This document shows, piece after piece, positions 11,641-21,653 of a stretch of 64,000 nt of DNA. Made by a program: the position numbers and the translations under genes. The stretch is from Trissonchulus latispiculum. Taxonomy: Eukaryota > Nematoda > Enoplea > Enoplida > Ironidae. The stretch lies in NCBI GenBank assembly GCA_030248195.1, contig JASAND010018446.1, forward strand, positions 1 through 64,000. Direction: 5' to 3'. The notes beneath the pieces are model-generated. The model was given only the letters and a program-made list of their open reading frames with translations. It was not told the DNA's origin and did not search any database. Numbering within the stretch: position 1 is the first letter of the stretch; each line of letters opens with the position of its first letter.

Positions 11641-13914
11641 TTTTACACTAGCATTTGCTTTCTCAGAGAGGTGGGTATTTATCAATTTAATCACGGCAAA
11701 TATTCTAGCAGGCTGCAAGTTCATGGACCTAACAATAGCAGAGAACTTCTTCGTCTTCTCACGCAAATAATAACAGTTTTTGATATTAATTTGAAACAAT
11801 TCAAACATGATAGTGAAATGCAAGCAATTAGGTTAGACTCCGTGGTAGCATCTTCTGCCTTGATAGCTAATGCATCCACAAAAATAGCTGCTACGATCAA
11901 TAACGGCATTCACGGACCTCACCAGACCAGACATTAAACTAACATGAGATTAATAATCAATGTTTTCTTTTCCCAAGGACAAAACTTTTCTTCTGGTGAA
12001 CTAATTTCTGCATAAAAGGTATCCTAGACGTTAGTGCACTCTCTCAGTGCATGCATGTTCATTTCATATAAGAGACTATAATTAATACTGCCTACGTGTT
12101 GACTGTCTTTTAAATCCGATTATAGTAGACCTGCTGCGCCAGGGCGCAGCAGGAACAAGTGCTAAAGATCCCAGCAAATCATCCTCCCGGGAAGATTTGC
12201 ACCGGTGCAATGCCCCCCTGTAAGTTTTTCCTACATCGGTGCAAATCGTTAGAGAATAGTTGCAAATCTTTAGGGAATACCTGCAAGTTCCACCAGTTAG
12301 CCGATCTATCAACAAATCTATTGGTTGCGCTGAGGTAGTACCGATTTACTAAGATAGCATAAAATTTTCCTTAAACCTTTGAAAACTAGTTTTTATACTC
12401 TGCATGTAAAAATAGTACATATCTAGTCCTCTGTTAAGTATAAGATTTTTTGTATGCAAAAAAGCTCTTACACGTTCAAGATGTTTAGAAACCAGCCTAA
12501 ATAAAATCCTGCCACTGGTTCCAATCATTGAATTGTAGGTGTTCGCCAGCTACAGCTTACAGTTTTAATTGGCCCTTCGGGAATGATGCTTTATTTTTGG
12601 GAAGTCTCATTACCTGAATGGGTGGTTAACTGTTTGCAACTTTAGAAGCAACTATCGCATGGCATGTCTAAGCAACTTCGAATTTCGCCACAAATTTGTT
12701 TATTCTATTCTGGTAGGCAGCATACTCTCATGATAAAGACGGACATTTAGACACATGTTAGACCTTTCTCTGCACCAAGTTCAGCATACGCTGTTTTACA
12801 TAACTTCGTGTCACACTTTTAGCTGGTTCAACCAGTTTAAATTTGAACCAATTCCTAGCCAGACTGCTAGAAATATGTAGCTTGAGTAATGAAATTTTAT
12901 CTTTCTGGGTGCTGATGTTTAGCAGCACTATGGTATAAATGTTGGGCACGTTTTTATAGGAACTACCAAGCTGAGAAGTGGACCTATAAAATGACACAAG
13001 GGCAAGCAATTGAAAGGGCGCTAGGAGTATAAAAAAGTTGGGTAATGGTAAGGGTAAGGTTGCCGAATAAATGGAGGAGTTTTTTTAAAAATTCTTAATT
13101 TGAGTGGCTGCGCTCAGAAAAACAAGCAGACTTTTTTAGGTTGTTAGGGCTTATTATGGGCTACCCACATTCGAAGGTTGCTGACTTTTGTTAGGCTTCA
13201 TTTTATAGAGTGTACAATTAATAATTCAGGTGCAAGAAAGGTAAGGAAATTTAGAACGAAAATAAATAGAATAAGACTAAAAGCATCAATATGTTTTCAT
13301 TATAGGAAACAGAAATAGATTTAAATCTAAAATATTTAAATCGTGTATAGAATAGTGCAAATTAGCAATTATATGAAAATTGGCATTCGGAATTTTATCT
13401 CTACATTTTTTAAACCTTTAAATTTTGACCTCGTTTCATTGTATCAACAAGAGGAACCACTAAATTCCAGCCCGGATAGGCTAATTTTTAATAGATAAAT
13501 GCGAGTAGCGCTGTGATGAAAGTTAATCTTTAGGTTGGTGGACTGGTTTTTGATTAGAAATTGTGTATAATTATCAAGATAGGACTTAGTTGGACCAGAA
13601 ACTCGAAATACTCGGGGTAGGGGTTGCTCAGTACAGACTTGTGGTGCAGGATGAGCTACTGACCGCTTCTAGGTCAACAAGTGCAACAACGTGCTAAAAT
13701 AATTGGCTGGATATCAGGTAAACTAGGTTGATGAAGAGCTTCTGAACATATAATAGAAAATCATTGCATAAGAAATATACAAACACTCTAGTGTAAATTA
13801 CGAGAATTTCTGGCTAGCTGAGCTTAGTCATTGGCATCAGGAAAAAACCTTTTCACAGTGATTATAACATTTTAAAAGCAATTAATCTGATGCATTTCAG
13901 TCAGTGCTATTAAA
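11641..13914. other. Spacer with one perfect 10-bp hairpin
   Basis: No gene recognised. A perfect inverted repeat CCTGCTGCGC / GCGCAGCAGG lies at 12130-12153 with a 4-nt loop. Downstream, 'gcaaatcgttagagaata' and 'gcaaatctttagggaata' (12241-12279) are near-identical neighbours. Nothing else is supported. Confidence 0.45.
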
Positions 13915-14171
13915 ATGTCTGGACTAAATGCCAGCAGTTCGTTTAATCAAACATATGGAGGATCACCAAACTACACTGGGGTGGTTTTATGTTTTGTGTT
14001 ATTTGTGGCTTCATACTGAACATCCTACTTTCCATTGTACTGGCTAAATTTGGGTTTAAGACTAGGCCGGTCTACTTTTTTACTGCCTCTGCGTAGGATA
14101 CTCTGATGTGCTTAGCAGTAATTCCTGCTTCGACCATTAAAGTACTTTGGGAGTTCGGTTCACAGGAAGCT
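13915..14171 (+). pseudogene. GPCR copy 3: broken first exon only
   Basis: The segment aligns over its length with exon 1 of the intact receptor at 34126. It keeps the ATG context (TTTCAG acceptor at 13900, then AAAATG) and the start MSGLNASSSFNQTYG. A short deletion after 'GVVLC' shifts the frame. In the restored alignment the TM1 and TM2 regions remain visible. The Trp codon of the 'AWDT' stretch is TAG at 14094-14096, and one further base is lost near 14157. After 14171 the match stops and unrelated sequence follows. No exon 2 is found downstream, so this is a dead partial duplicate. Confidence 0.85.
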
Positions 14172-14174
14172 TCT

Positions 14175-14366
14175 AGGTTCACAGGAATTGGCTGCCGATC
14201 CAGAACCTCATAACTACCCGCAGCCCGTTCCGGCTGAACGGCCTCAGCGTTGGCGGTTGCCACCGGTGCGACGAGGTGTTATGAACGCCGTGTCTTCCCG
14301 TGAGAACGCGCACGAGGGGGAAATGTTATATAATGAAGAAAAGGGACTTAAAAACATAAGATGCTA
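14175..14366 (+). mobile_element. Possible 3' end of an LTR retrotransposon polyprotein
   Basis: An open frame ends at TAG 14364-14366 and contains 'RPQRWRLPPVRRGV', a basic and proline-rich tail like those at the C-terminus of Ty3/gypsy-type polyproteins. A purine run GAGGGGGAAA (14314-14323) is followed directly by TGTTATATAATG, the arrangement of a polypurine tract and an LTR start. The GC content is much higher than the flanks. It begins exactly where the GPCR copy 3 match ends, where 'ggttcacaggaa' occurs twice. The 3' limit of the LTR was not found. Confidence 0.35.
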
Positions 14367-15435
14367 GAAGATGTCATCCTGTTATCTGAAGTATGTAATG
14401 ATGAAACTTAGTTGTCGGTTTCTAAGCCTTGGATTGTTCTTGAAATTTTACTCAATTCACTGAGTTTTCTTTACCGCTAAATATTTAGCTGACCCAAGTA
14501 TTTGCTACAGTGAAGGCAAGTGAAGTAAGGGAAATTTTCAGGTTTCATTCCGGCACGGATTGCTGTTTGTGTGTTGTTTTGTTTCGAGCTGGTGCTTATT
14601 GTAACGGGTGCTAGCACTAAATCTTTTCATAGAGTCGTTTAATAGCAGGAAAACTGAAGTCTATTTTCCGCCTATGTCACTGTTTCGCTGTAATTTGGTG
14701 TAATATCTATCTCAGCTCGAACTGGTTTGTACTCAAATGTCTTGCTCTAAAAAGTATTCGGCTGACTTTCATAGTTGACTTATTTTTATGATTTGTATTC
14801 AACATTTCATATTGTTTTAATCTTTACATTTTTTTGGAGATCCTCGGCAATTCTAGTTGTTGGAATCTGAATAGACTAAGCGCAATCTTATAGTAAATGT
14901 TACAGTGAAGAGAACCTGTTCTGAAGTCTTTAAGGTGCCAAAGTTCATTCATTCTCTGACCCAGAAACCTGTAGCCTGGCGATCTTTTATCTGGAGTATA
15001 TCCATTGCTGTGAAGATCTTAGAAACAGCGATTAAATTGGACTTTCTATTTATATTTCGTAGTAAGCTTAAATTGGCTTTTATTACGCCGCGTACGAATA
15101 AGTTATATAATCAAATCAAAACACTTACTTGCGATTTTCTGACTTAGAGAAAATTGTTCCCTGTACTCATAGCCTGCATCCGGCTTGATAAACGGAAACT
15201 GAATCTGGAACTAATATATGAAAGAATGGCAACAATGAAATGTTATTGCAGCATATGTGATCTTGCTTATGCTGTTGGGGATTTGAGTTACTTTAATTCC
15301 AGCACATGTGTTTATTAAAAATAACAAGAGTCACTCAGCCTCATTTCCACTTATATCTTCGCTTATCTGATGCAAATTAAGTCCAGAAGAACCTGAAAAT
15401 CTGGTTCACCCGATCTTTCCCTGCATGTGATCGAC
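14367..15435. other. Spacer, possibly LTR-derived at its left
   Basis: If the TGTTATAT at 14324 starts an LTR, the LTR lies within the first few hundred bases here, but I see no convincing CA end. No gene is supported. Confidence 0.35.
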
Positions 15436-15722
15436 CCCAATGCTCAGTTGGGAATGGTACTGTAAGGGAAGCAGGCACGGGAAAGATTGATAAGCCTGAT
15501 ATGGGAGTTCAGCTGACGGCCCTGTGATGTAGTAGGTTAGCATGTCAGTTGATATAAAACAGGGGTCCGGCGCCAATAATGGTGCCATCTCCAGTTCAAA
15601 TCTAGGGGGCACAACCCCAGGTTATTACAAATCGGCACCAATAATTTCAGGTTCCCAACCACCACTGAAAGTAAAGAATTGGTCCCTCCGGGGATAGAAC
15701 CACGGCCTTTCTTCTCCAGAGT
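15436..15722. mobile_element. Mosaic of SINE pieces in two orientations
   Basis: The plus-strand part from about 15460 to 15540 matches the start of the SINE at 19.2 kb ('gggaagcaggca', 'gttcagctga'). The part from about 15543 to 15660 is an inverted copy of 17548-17665. The end (15663-15722) is the reverse complement of a SINE box B region ('ggatagaaccacggc'). It reads as one SINE broken by or fused with another. Confidence 0.7.
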
Positions 15723-15727
15723 CATTT

Positions 15728-16092
15728 ATTTTTTCTTTTTCTTTTTTCTTTTTACTGTAACGGGAGTGTAATATTGTCCTGTATAATATAAAATGAAACA
15801 TGTTTTCATACTGAGAAAAATTCTTTCTTTCAAGTAAATCCTTGTTTTGTCGTGTCTTCCTTTGTTGCGGTATGTGCTGTCGCCCTTCTACCTGGGCTGG
15901 TGGACCAAGAAGAAACCGAGGACAAGCTCGAACGGGAGACTTCAGGGACTCTTGTACCCGCGAAACCGGGACCTAGAAGAGAGAAGCGAAGAGGGAGGTT
16001 CAGCTTTTCACTCGCCATTGAACGTAAAGAATGACCCAGCCGGGGTTCGAACCACGGCCCTTCTGATCCCGGGACAGACGTGCTAGTTGTGT
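15728..16092 (-). mobile_element. tRNA-derived SINE, minus strand
   Basis: On the minus strand the order is a box B-like GGTTCGAACCCC, the SINE body, 'gcaacaaaggaagacacgac', a conserved 'cattttatattatacagg' segment and an A/G-rich tail. The same order is found on the plus strand at 19.19-19.55 kb. The internal promoter layout (a 'gtgtagtggttagcacg' A box in better copies) resembles tRNA-Val. The pyrimidine run at 15728-15760 is the reverse complement of the A/G tail. Confidence 0.8.
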
Positions 16093-16109
16093 TAGTTGTG
16101 CTAGCCTGA

Positions 16110-16560
16110 AGCTCACACTGCATCAGAGTCCGAAAATAAAAGTGAACATAACACTGGCAGCAGCACTGACAGTTCCGAGACTGAAAAATTGGGAGACTTT
16201 TGGCAAGAGTTAAAAATGAAGCTATTTAAGATGAGTCAAGATTAAAACGACTTTCTAAAGAGAATGAAGAAGACGGATACTCTGCAAGACAAGCAAATCA
16301 AGAGGCTTATGCCGATTTCTTACCGCGCATCAGACGTACTATCAATAATTTGCTTCTAACCAGATTTGAACAACTCGTTGCCTTCGGAGACGACTAAATT
16401 ATAAAGGAGATTATGGAGAAGAAAGAATTAATAGTTGAAAGGAATAGATGCACTGGAGGCATATAAGATTGCTATTGAGAAAAATAGGAAGATAGATGAA
16501 CATATCCTCCCCGCCAATGGGGATCCTAAGGAAGAATCTGATAAAGAGGATTAGTGTTTA
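16110..16560 (+). pseudogene. Decayed coding segment upstream of ribozyme-like motif 1
   Basis: Pieces of open frame can be followed, for example one containing 'NTGSSTDSSETEKLGDFW' near 16150 and another containing 'YADFLPRIRRTINNLL' near 16310. Stops and frame changes break them. The composition (acidic, Ser-rich, then basic/helical) does not match a family I recognise. It is followed by a TAA-rich 3' region, AATAAA at 16612-16617, and the hammerhead-like motif. I infer the 3' end of a retroelement gene; other explanations remain possible. Confidence 0.35.
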
Positions 16561-16625
16561 TAATAATTTGTGTAGTGATAACTTTACTATGTTATATGAT
16601 GGTTATTTACAATAAATGAAAAAGA

Positions 16626-16687
16626 AAAATAGTAACGGTAGCCTTAAGCCGTCTGATGAAACCCTTTGGCAGGGGTAGAAACGGTTT
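16626..16687 (+). ncRNA. Hammerhead-like self-cleaving ribozyme motif, copy 1
   Basis: The full catalytic core is present in type III order. Cleavage triplet GTA is at 16632-16634. Stem I ACGG/CCGT is at 16635-16638 and 16649-16652 with a 10-nt loop. CTGATGA is at 16653-16659. Stem II ACCC/GGGT is at 16661-16664 and 16673-16676, with one A.A mismatch next to the core. GAAA is at 16678-16681. Stem III pairs 16627-16633 with 16681-16687, containing one A.G mismatch and a U.G wobble. In copy 2 the 5' arm would pair perfectly with this 3' arm, so the ancestor probably had a perfect stem III. Confidence 0.62.
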
Positions 16688-16959
16688 AAAGTAGTAGGAA
16701 TAGCAACAACTATAGCAAACACCTGACTGTAACAACAAATGGTGTCATCCTAACAACCACAGCAAACAGTGCCTCCGTTCTGGTAATGCAGGATAGTTTA
16801 TATTAACAGAAACTAGAGAAAACCTCATTTGTGTTATTTTTCTTGCTTGAACGCGGTGGGTTACAATGTTTTGGTGGTGTTGGTTTAGTGTGGATTGGCG
16901 TGAAGTTAGTGTAATTGCAATGAGCGAATCAGAATTTTCAACAAAAGATGCAGTGTAGA

Positions 16960-17304
16960 TGTTGCTATGGCTGACTTTTCTTATGCTGATTCCTTCGGGA
17001 CTCCAATGTTGTCTATTATGGAAGGAGACTATTTGATAAGTTTATGGAAAGTTGACTATCCCAGTTCTCCGACTTTGTGTGAAGATCGATGGACACGATA
17101 TTGTAATTGCAAAGTTTGTCGTTCGACAAGATGTTGTATGAACCAAAATTGATGTTAGGTCATTGTACTGGAAGTTATATATCTTCAATTGTTTTACAAA
17201 AGGAGGCTGGATATCTTTTATACACTCTTATTCGTACAAATTCTTCCTTCATCAAGCACGGAAATAGCGATTCCGATTGGGAAGTTGTTGACTTTACCTG
17301 ACAT
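16960..17304 (+). pseudogene. Open-frame segment upstream of ribozyme-like motif 2
   Basis: Two overlapping frames cover this stretch: 16967-17152, rich in Cys near its end ('YCNCKVCRSTRCC'), and 17107-17301, ending in an acidic 'SDSDWEVVDFT'. They may be one gene broken by a frameshift near 17110-17150. I do not recognise the protein. It differs from the segment before motif 1 but shares the layout: coding remnant, AT-rich 3' region, AATAAAA at 17439-17445, then the ribozyme-like motif. Confidence 0.35.
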
Positions 17305-17454
17305 TTGATTTGTAGTGTTTTGCTTTATAAAAACATTTGTACGTGTGGTATGATATTTATGGAGATGATATCAGCGTTGGACATTATAAAAAATAAAAAA
17401 TACGTGTGCTGCATGTATTGTATTTAAATGTATATATACAATAAAAGAAACAAA

Positions 17455-17508
17455 AAACCGTAACGGTAGCCGAAAGCCGTCTGATGAGACCCTTCGGCGC
17501 GGTCGCTC
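17455..17508 (+). ncRNA. Hammerhead-like ribozyme motif, copy 2 (core damaged)
   Basis: GTA at 17460-17462 is followed by stem I ACGG/CCGT (17463-17466 and 17477-17480), CTGATGA at 17481-17487, and stem II GACC/GGTC (17488-17491 and 17501-17504). The position expected to be GAAA reads GCTC (17505-17508), so the core is broken and cleavage is not expected. Stem I and the GTA..CTGATGA part are identical in layout to copy 1, which is 828 nt upstream. Confidence 0.5.
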
Positions 17509-17544
17509 GACTGAGATTCATTAGTCTTATTAACATTTTTCAGG

Positions 17545-17785
17545 TGCCGGCTGGGAACCTGAAATTAAGGTGCCGATTTGTAATAGGCTGGGTTTAGGTG
17601 CCCCCTAGATTTGAACTGGAGATGGCACCATCATTGGCGCCGGACCCCTGTTTTATATCTACTCATGTCTGTCCCGGGATCAGAAGGGCCGTGGTTGGAT
17701 CCCCGGCTGGGCCAATTCTTTACTTTCAATGGTGAATGAAAAGCTGAACCTTCTCTTCTGAAATAGTGCCGATCTCTAGAATTCG
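17545..17785 (+). mobile_element. SINE mosaic, plus strand
   Basis: The segment 17548-17665 is the inverted partner of 15543-15660. It continues 'gtctgtcccgggatcagaagggccgtgg' and a box B-like 'ggttggatcccc', then the SINE body 'ccaattctttactttcaatgg'. It is truncated at about 17770, just before the next SINE. Confidence 0.7.
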
Positions 17786-17787
17786 GC

Positions 17788-18015
17788 ACTGACATGGGAA
17801 TTCAACTGATGGCACTGTGGTGTAGTGGTTAGAACGTCTGACTCCGGAGAAGAAAGGCCGTGGTTCTACCCCCGGAGGAACCAATTCTTTACTTTCAATG
17901 ATGAGCGAACCCCTCCCTCTTCCCTTCTCTCTTCTAGGTCCTGGTTTCTTGAGTTCGAGGGTGCCTGACGCCGGTTTCTTCCTCTTGGTACTCCAGCCTG
18001 GTAGAAGCGATACAT
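17788..18015 (+). mobile_element. tRNA-derived SINE
   Basis: An A box 'tggtgtagtggttagaacg' is at 17819-17837 and a degenerate box B 'ggttctaccccc' follows. The body is 'ccaattctttactttcaatg', 'cctccctcttcccttctctcttctaggtcctgg', 'gagggtgcctgacgcc'. The same body is found at 49.3 kb. The A/G-rich tail is absent. Confidence 0.8.
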
Positions 18016-18195
18016 GATTCTACACTAAACGGATTTGACTCCTCTCTCCTGTCCCTCAGTTGTTGCTTCTGGTTGGTTGGATCTAAAGGGGTCTGGAACG
18101 TGGGTGGGTGACCACGGATTCCTTCGGCTCAGAATGCCCAGTGCTGGATGCGCTCTCGGTTCGACTCCGAGTTGAGTAAGCCGCATGAGGCGTCT

Positions 18196-19175
18196 TAGGA
18201 TGGTGGTTCCTTTTGGGCATATATTGTTTTTTGGCGGTTCAAATTAAGATGAAATTTAATGAAACTTTCCAAAATAAGTTCTTTTACACTCTAACACCCT
18301 CCGCGCAATCCCGCTTCAAAAATTCGAAGTCTCCGCTCAGGGTGGTTTTTGCCGAGTATCGACAGTTAGACAGTTGCTGCGCAACTATAATTATATTCAT
18401 TCCAAAGATCTTGTTGAGCTCTACATATTTGCTTTTTGAAGTACCTTTATAGCCTTTTGCTATCGTGCGATATAGCCGATTTTCTTATTGTGGTGTTGGA
18501 AACTTGTCATTTTTGCAGAAATAAAATAATCCGCCATTTCCTGGGCTACGCAAGCAGTAAAATAAACTACGGGTGTCAATTTGAAGGTCTCGTCGAGATC
18601 GATTATCCGTGACATTATAATCTTCTAACTACTATCCCGTACACTGCTATCATAAAAAAGATTGTTTTTGCAAAAACATGACCAAAATTTTTCCAGGCAT
18701 TGTGGAGCATTTACAATGCAAGCTAGAGGGTTGCCACTTACTAGACTTGTTTTACACAAAAATACCCAGGGACCCGTTTTTAGTTGCCTCGATTGCTGCT
18801 TTCCAGCTAAAGTGGTCGCTTCCCAAAGTTGGTAAAAGTAGGTAAAATCCAGGTTGCGCATTTTAGCCAATTTCTTTATAACGAAGAGTGGTTTCATAAT
18901 AATTAAAAAATTGTCCCCAGCTATTTGATAGTGGAATCGAATGATGTGGCCGATGCCTCACGAAGATTTACTTTAGTCTGCAAAAAACCTGGAAAATTAA
19001 ATTACTTTGAAAATGCACTAAAATAATTTCCAAGAACTAAATTTAATTTCGTTGTATTCATTAGAAAGAGCAAATGTTCAGCTGCATTTTGATATGAAAA
19101 TGCCTTCTTAATTTCAATGACTGAATGAGTAATATGGGTTCAAAGTTGTTGTCTCCAAAAGGAATCACCACCTTA
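18196..19175 (+). mobile_element. MITE family 1, longest copy
   Basis: The left terminus is 'ggatggtggttccttttggg' and the right terminus 'ccaaaaggaatcaccacctta', giving about 980 bp between them; TTAA follows the right end. The body aligns with 3.74-5.47 kb and, with a central 380-bp deletion, with 61.24-61.83 kb. No transposase is encoded. TTAA or TA target preference is inferred from several copies. Confidence 0.85.
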
Positions 19176-19193
19176 AAAGAAACCCCGGGGGAG

Positions 19194-19545
19194 ATGTAAG
19201 GGAAGCAGGCATAAAAAAGATTGATTAGCCTGATATGGGAGTTCAGCTGATGTCCCACTGGTGTAGTGGGTTAGCACGTCTGTCCCGGGCCGTGGTTCGA
19301 ACCCTGGCTGGGAAAATTCTTTACATTCTATGGTGAGTGAAAAGCTGAACCTCCCTCTTCCCTTCTCTCTTCTATGTCCCGGTTTCGCAACAAAGGAAGA
19401 CACGACAAAACAAGGATTTACTTGAAAAAAATTGAAAATTTTCTCAGTATGAAAACATGTTTCATTTTATATTATACAGGACAATATTATACTCCCGTTA
19501 CAGTAAAAAGAAAAAAGAAAAAGAAAAGAAAAAAGAAAGAAAATT
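19194..19545 (+). mobile_element. tRNA-derived SINE with A/G-rich tail
   Basis: An A box 'tggtgtagtgggttagcacg' is at 19259-19278 and box B 'ggttcgaaccc' at about 19294. The body is followed by 'gcaacaaaggaagacacgac', the conserved AT-rich segment and a tail of AAAAAG-type repeats at 19504-19545. It abuts the MITE on its left. It is the best guide to the family's full length, about 350 bp. Confidence 0.85.
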
Positions 19546-19859
19546 TATTCTGAAATATGCGATTAGCTGTACTATCTCGATTTTAGCGAAACTTCGCCTA
19601 ATAAAGTATCATTGCTTAAATCTACTCAAAATGGTTTACAACATCAGAAACCCAAAGCTATGCCGCTTAAGTTTTAACTTAGTTTCAACAGCAATAAGAA
19701 GTTGATTTTTTCAATTTCTGTTAGGCCATTTACTTAACGCGCCGTTTAATAGGTTAAAAGGTTAGGTTAGGTTAGGAAGCTAAACACGAATTCGTTATTT
19801 GTTTTCACTACAGCTTTTAAATACGTAAATTTTAAACTTATTACAAGTTTAGAAAATAT

Positions 19860-21653
19860 ACTAAAGTCTGACCAAAAATTCTTGGAATCGAAATGTGAGC
19901 GGCTGTCCAGAGTTATCGTTTGAAGGTAGCCTATATAATGTATATATTTTTCGAATCCTCTGGAACCCGAGATTTCGAAAATCCGAAAAAATCCTAAATT
20001 CCGGATTTCATTCACGGAAAATAAGTTTTAGTTTTTCGCCAAATTTTTATCGCAATCAAAATTTGGTTCTGACAGTTGAATAGAGCTTGTCACGCTACAC
20101 ATTTTTGCTCTGAGAAGCTTTTCACGAAAATGCACCCAATTTCCAGAATTCCGGGGTTTCAAAATTACCGGATATTAAAAATTTCCTCCAATACCCACAA
20201 GATGGGTATCATTCGAAAGCTCTTATCGAGCTGAACAACTTTTGTAATAGAACCAACTTGCAGAAATGAGCCCTGTTCTCAGAATTAACGAAAACTTCCA
20301 AGCTAGAGTGAAATCCTGAATTCGTGAATTCCTTGAATTAGGTGCATTTTCAGACATTGGTTCTATTACAAGATTTGTTCAGCTCATCAAGTGCTCTCGA
20401 ATGATACCCATATTGTGGGTATTGGAGAAAGTTTTTAAAATCCGGAAAATCTGGTTTTCGCGAATTCCGGGAATTGAGTGGATTTTCACGAGTTCGTTCT
20501 ATTACAAAAGTTGTTCAGCTCGATAAGAGCTTTCAAATTATAGCCATCTTGTGGGTATTGGAGGAAATTTTTAAAATCCGGTAATTTTGAAAACCCGGAA
20601 TCCCGGAAATTGGGTGCATTTTCGTGAAAAGCTTCTAAGAGCAAACATGTGTAACGGGACCTGCTCTATTCGACTGTCAGAACCAAATTTTGTTTCCGAT
20701 AAAAATTTGGCGAAAAATTAAAAATAAGGATTTTTCGGATTTTCGAAATCTCTGGTTCCTGAGGATTCGAAAAATATATACATTATATTGGCTACCTATA
20801 AATGATAACTCAGGACAGCCGCTCACATTTCGGTTCGACGAAAGACTGTCACGCTACACATTTTTGCTCTGAGAAGCTTTTCACGAAAATGCACCCAATT
20901 TCCGGAATTCCGGGGTTTCAAAATTACCGGATTTTAAAAATTTCCTCCAATACCCACAAGATGGGTATCATTCCAAAGCTCTTATCTAGCTGAACAACTT
21001 TTGTAATAGAACCAACTTGCAGAAATGAGCCCTGTTCTCAGAATTAACGAAAACTTCCAAGCTAGAGTGAAATCGTGAATTCGTGAATTCCTTGAATTAG
21101 GTGCATTTTCAGACATTGGTTCTATTACAAGATTTGTTCAGCTCATAAAGTGCTCTCGAATGATACCCATATTGTGGGTATTGGAGAAAGTTTTTAAAAT
21201 CCGGAAAATCTGGTTTTCGCGAATTCCGGGAATTGAGTGGATTTTCACGAGTTCGTTCTATTACAAAAGTTGTTCAGCTCGATAAGAGCTTTCGAATGAT
21301 AGCCATCTTGTGGGTATTGGAGGAAATTTTTAAAATCCGGTAATTTTGAAAACCCGGAATCCCGGAAATTGGGTGCATTTTCGTGAAAAGCTTCTAAGAG
21401 CAAACATGTGTAGCGGGACCAGCTCTATTCGACTGTCAGAACCAAATTTTGATTCCGATAAAAATTTGGCGAAAAATTAAAAATTTTAAATTTTCCGTGA
21501 ATGAAATTTGGAATTTCGGATTTTTTCGGATTTTCGAAATCTCTGGTTCCTGAGGATTCGAAAAATATATACATTATATTGGCTACCTATAAATGATAAC
21601 TCAGGACAGCCGCTCACATTTCGGTTCCAAGAATTTTTGGTCAGACCTTAGTG
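19860..21653. mobile_element. Palindromic element with internal tandem duplication
   Basis: The ends are inverted copies: 'actaaagtctgaccaaaaat' at 19860 and 'atttttggtcagaccttagt' at about 21652, continuing through 'gtgagcggctgtcc'. Left and right arms of about 370 bp contain the same degenerate inner palindromes ('ccggaattccgg', 'gggtattggagg'). A block of about 760 bp starting near 20087 is repeated almost exactly from 20849, so the unit reads arm, middle, arm, middle, arm. No protein is encoded. Confidence 0.8.

Noticed and set aside
16612..17462. A retrozyme dimer (two identical monomers between the ribozyme motifs)
   Set aside because: The sequences preceding the two motifs are not copies of each other, so there is no tandem monomer as retrozymes require.
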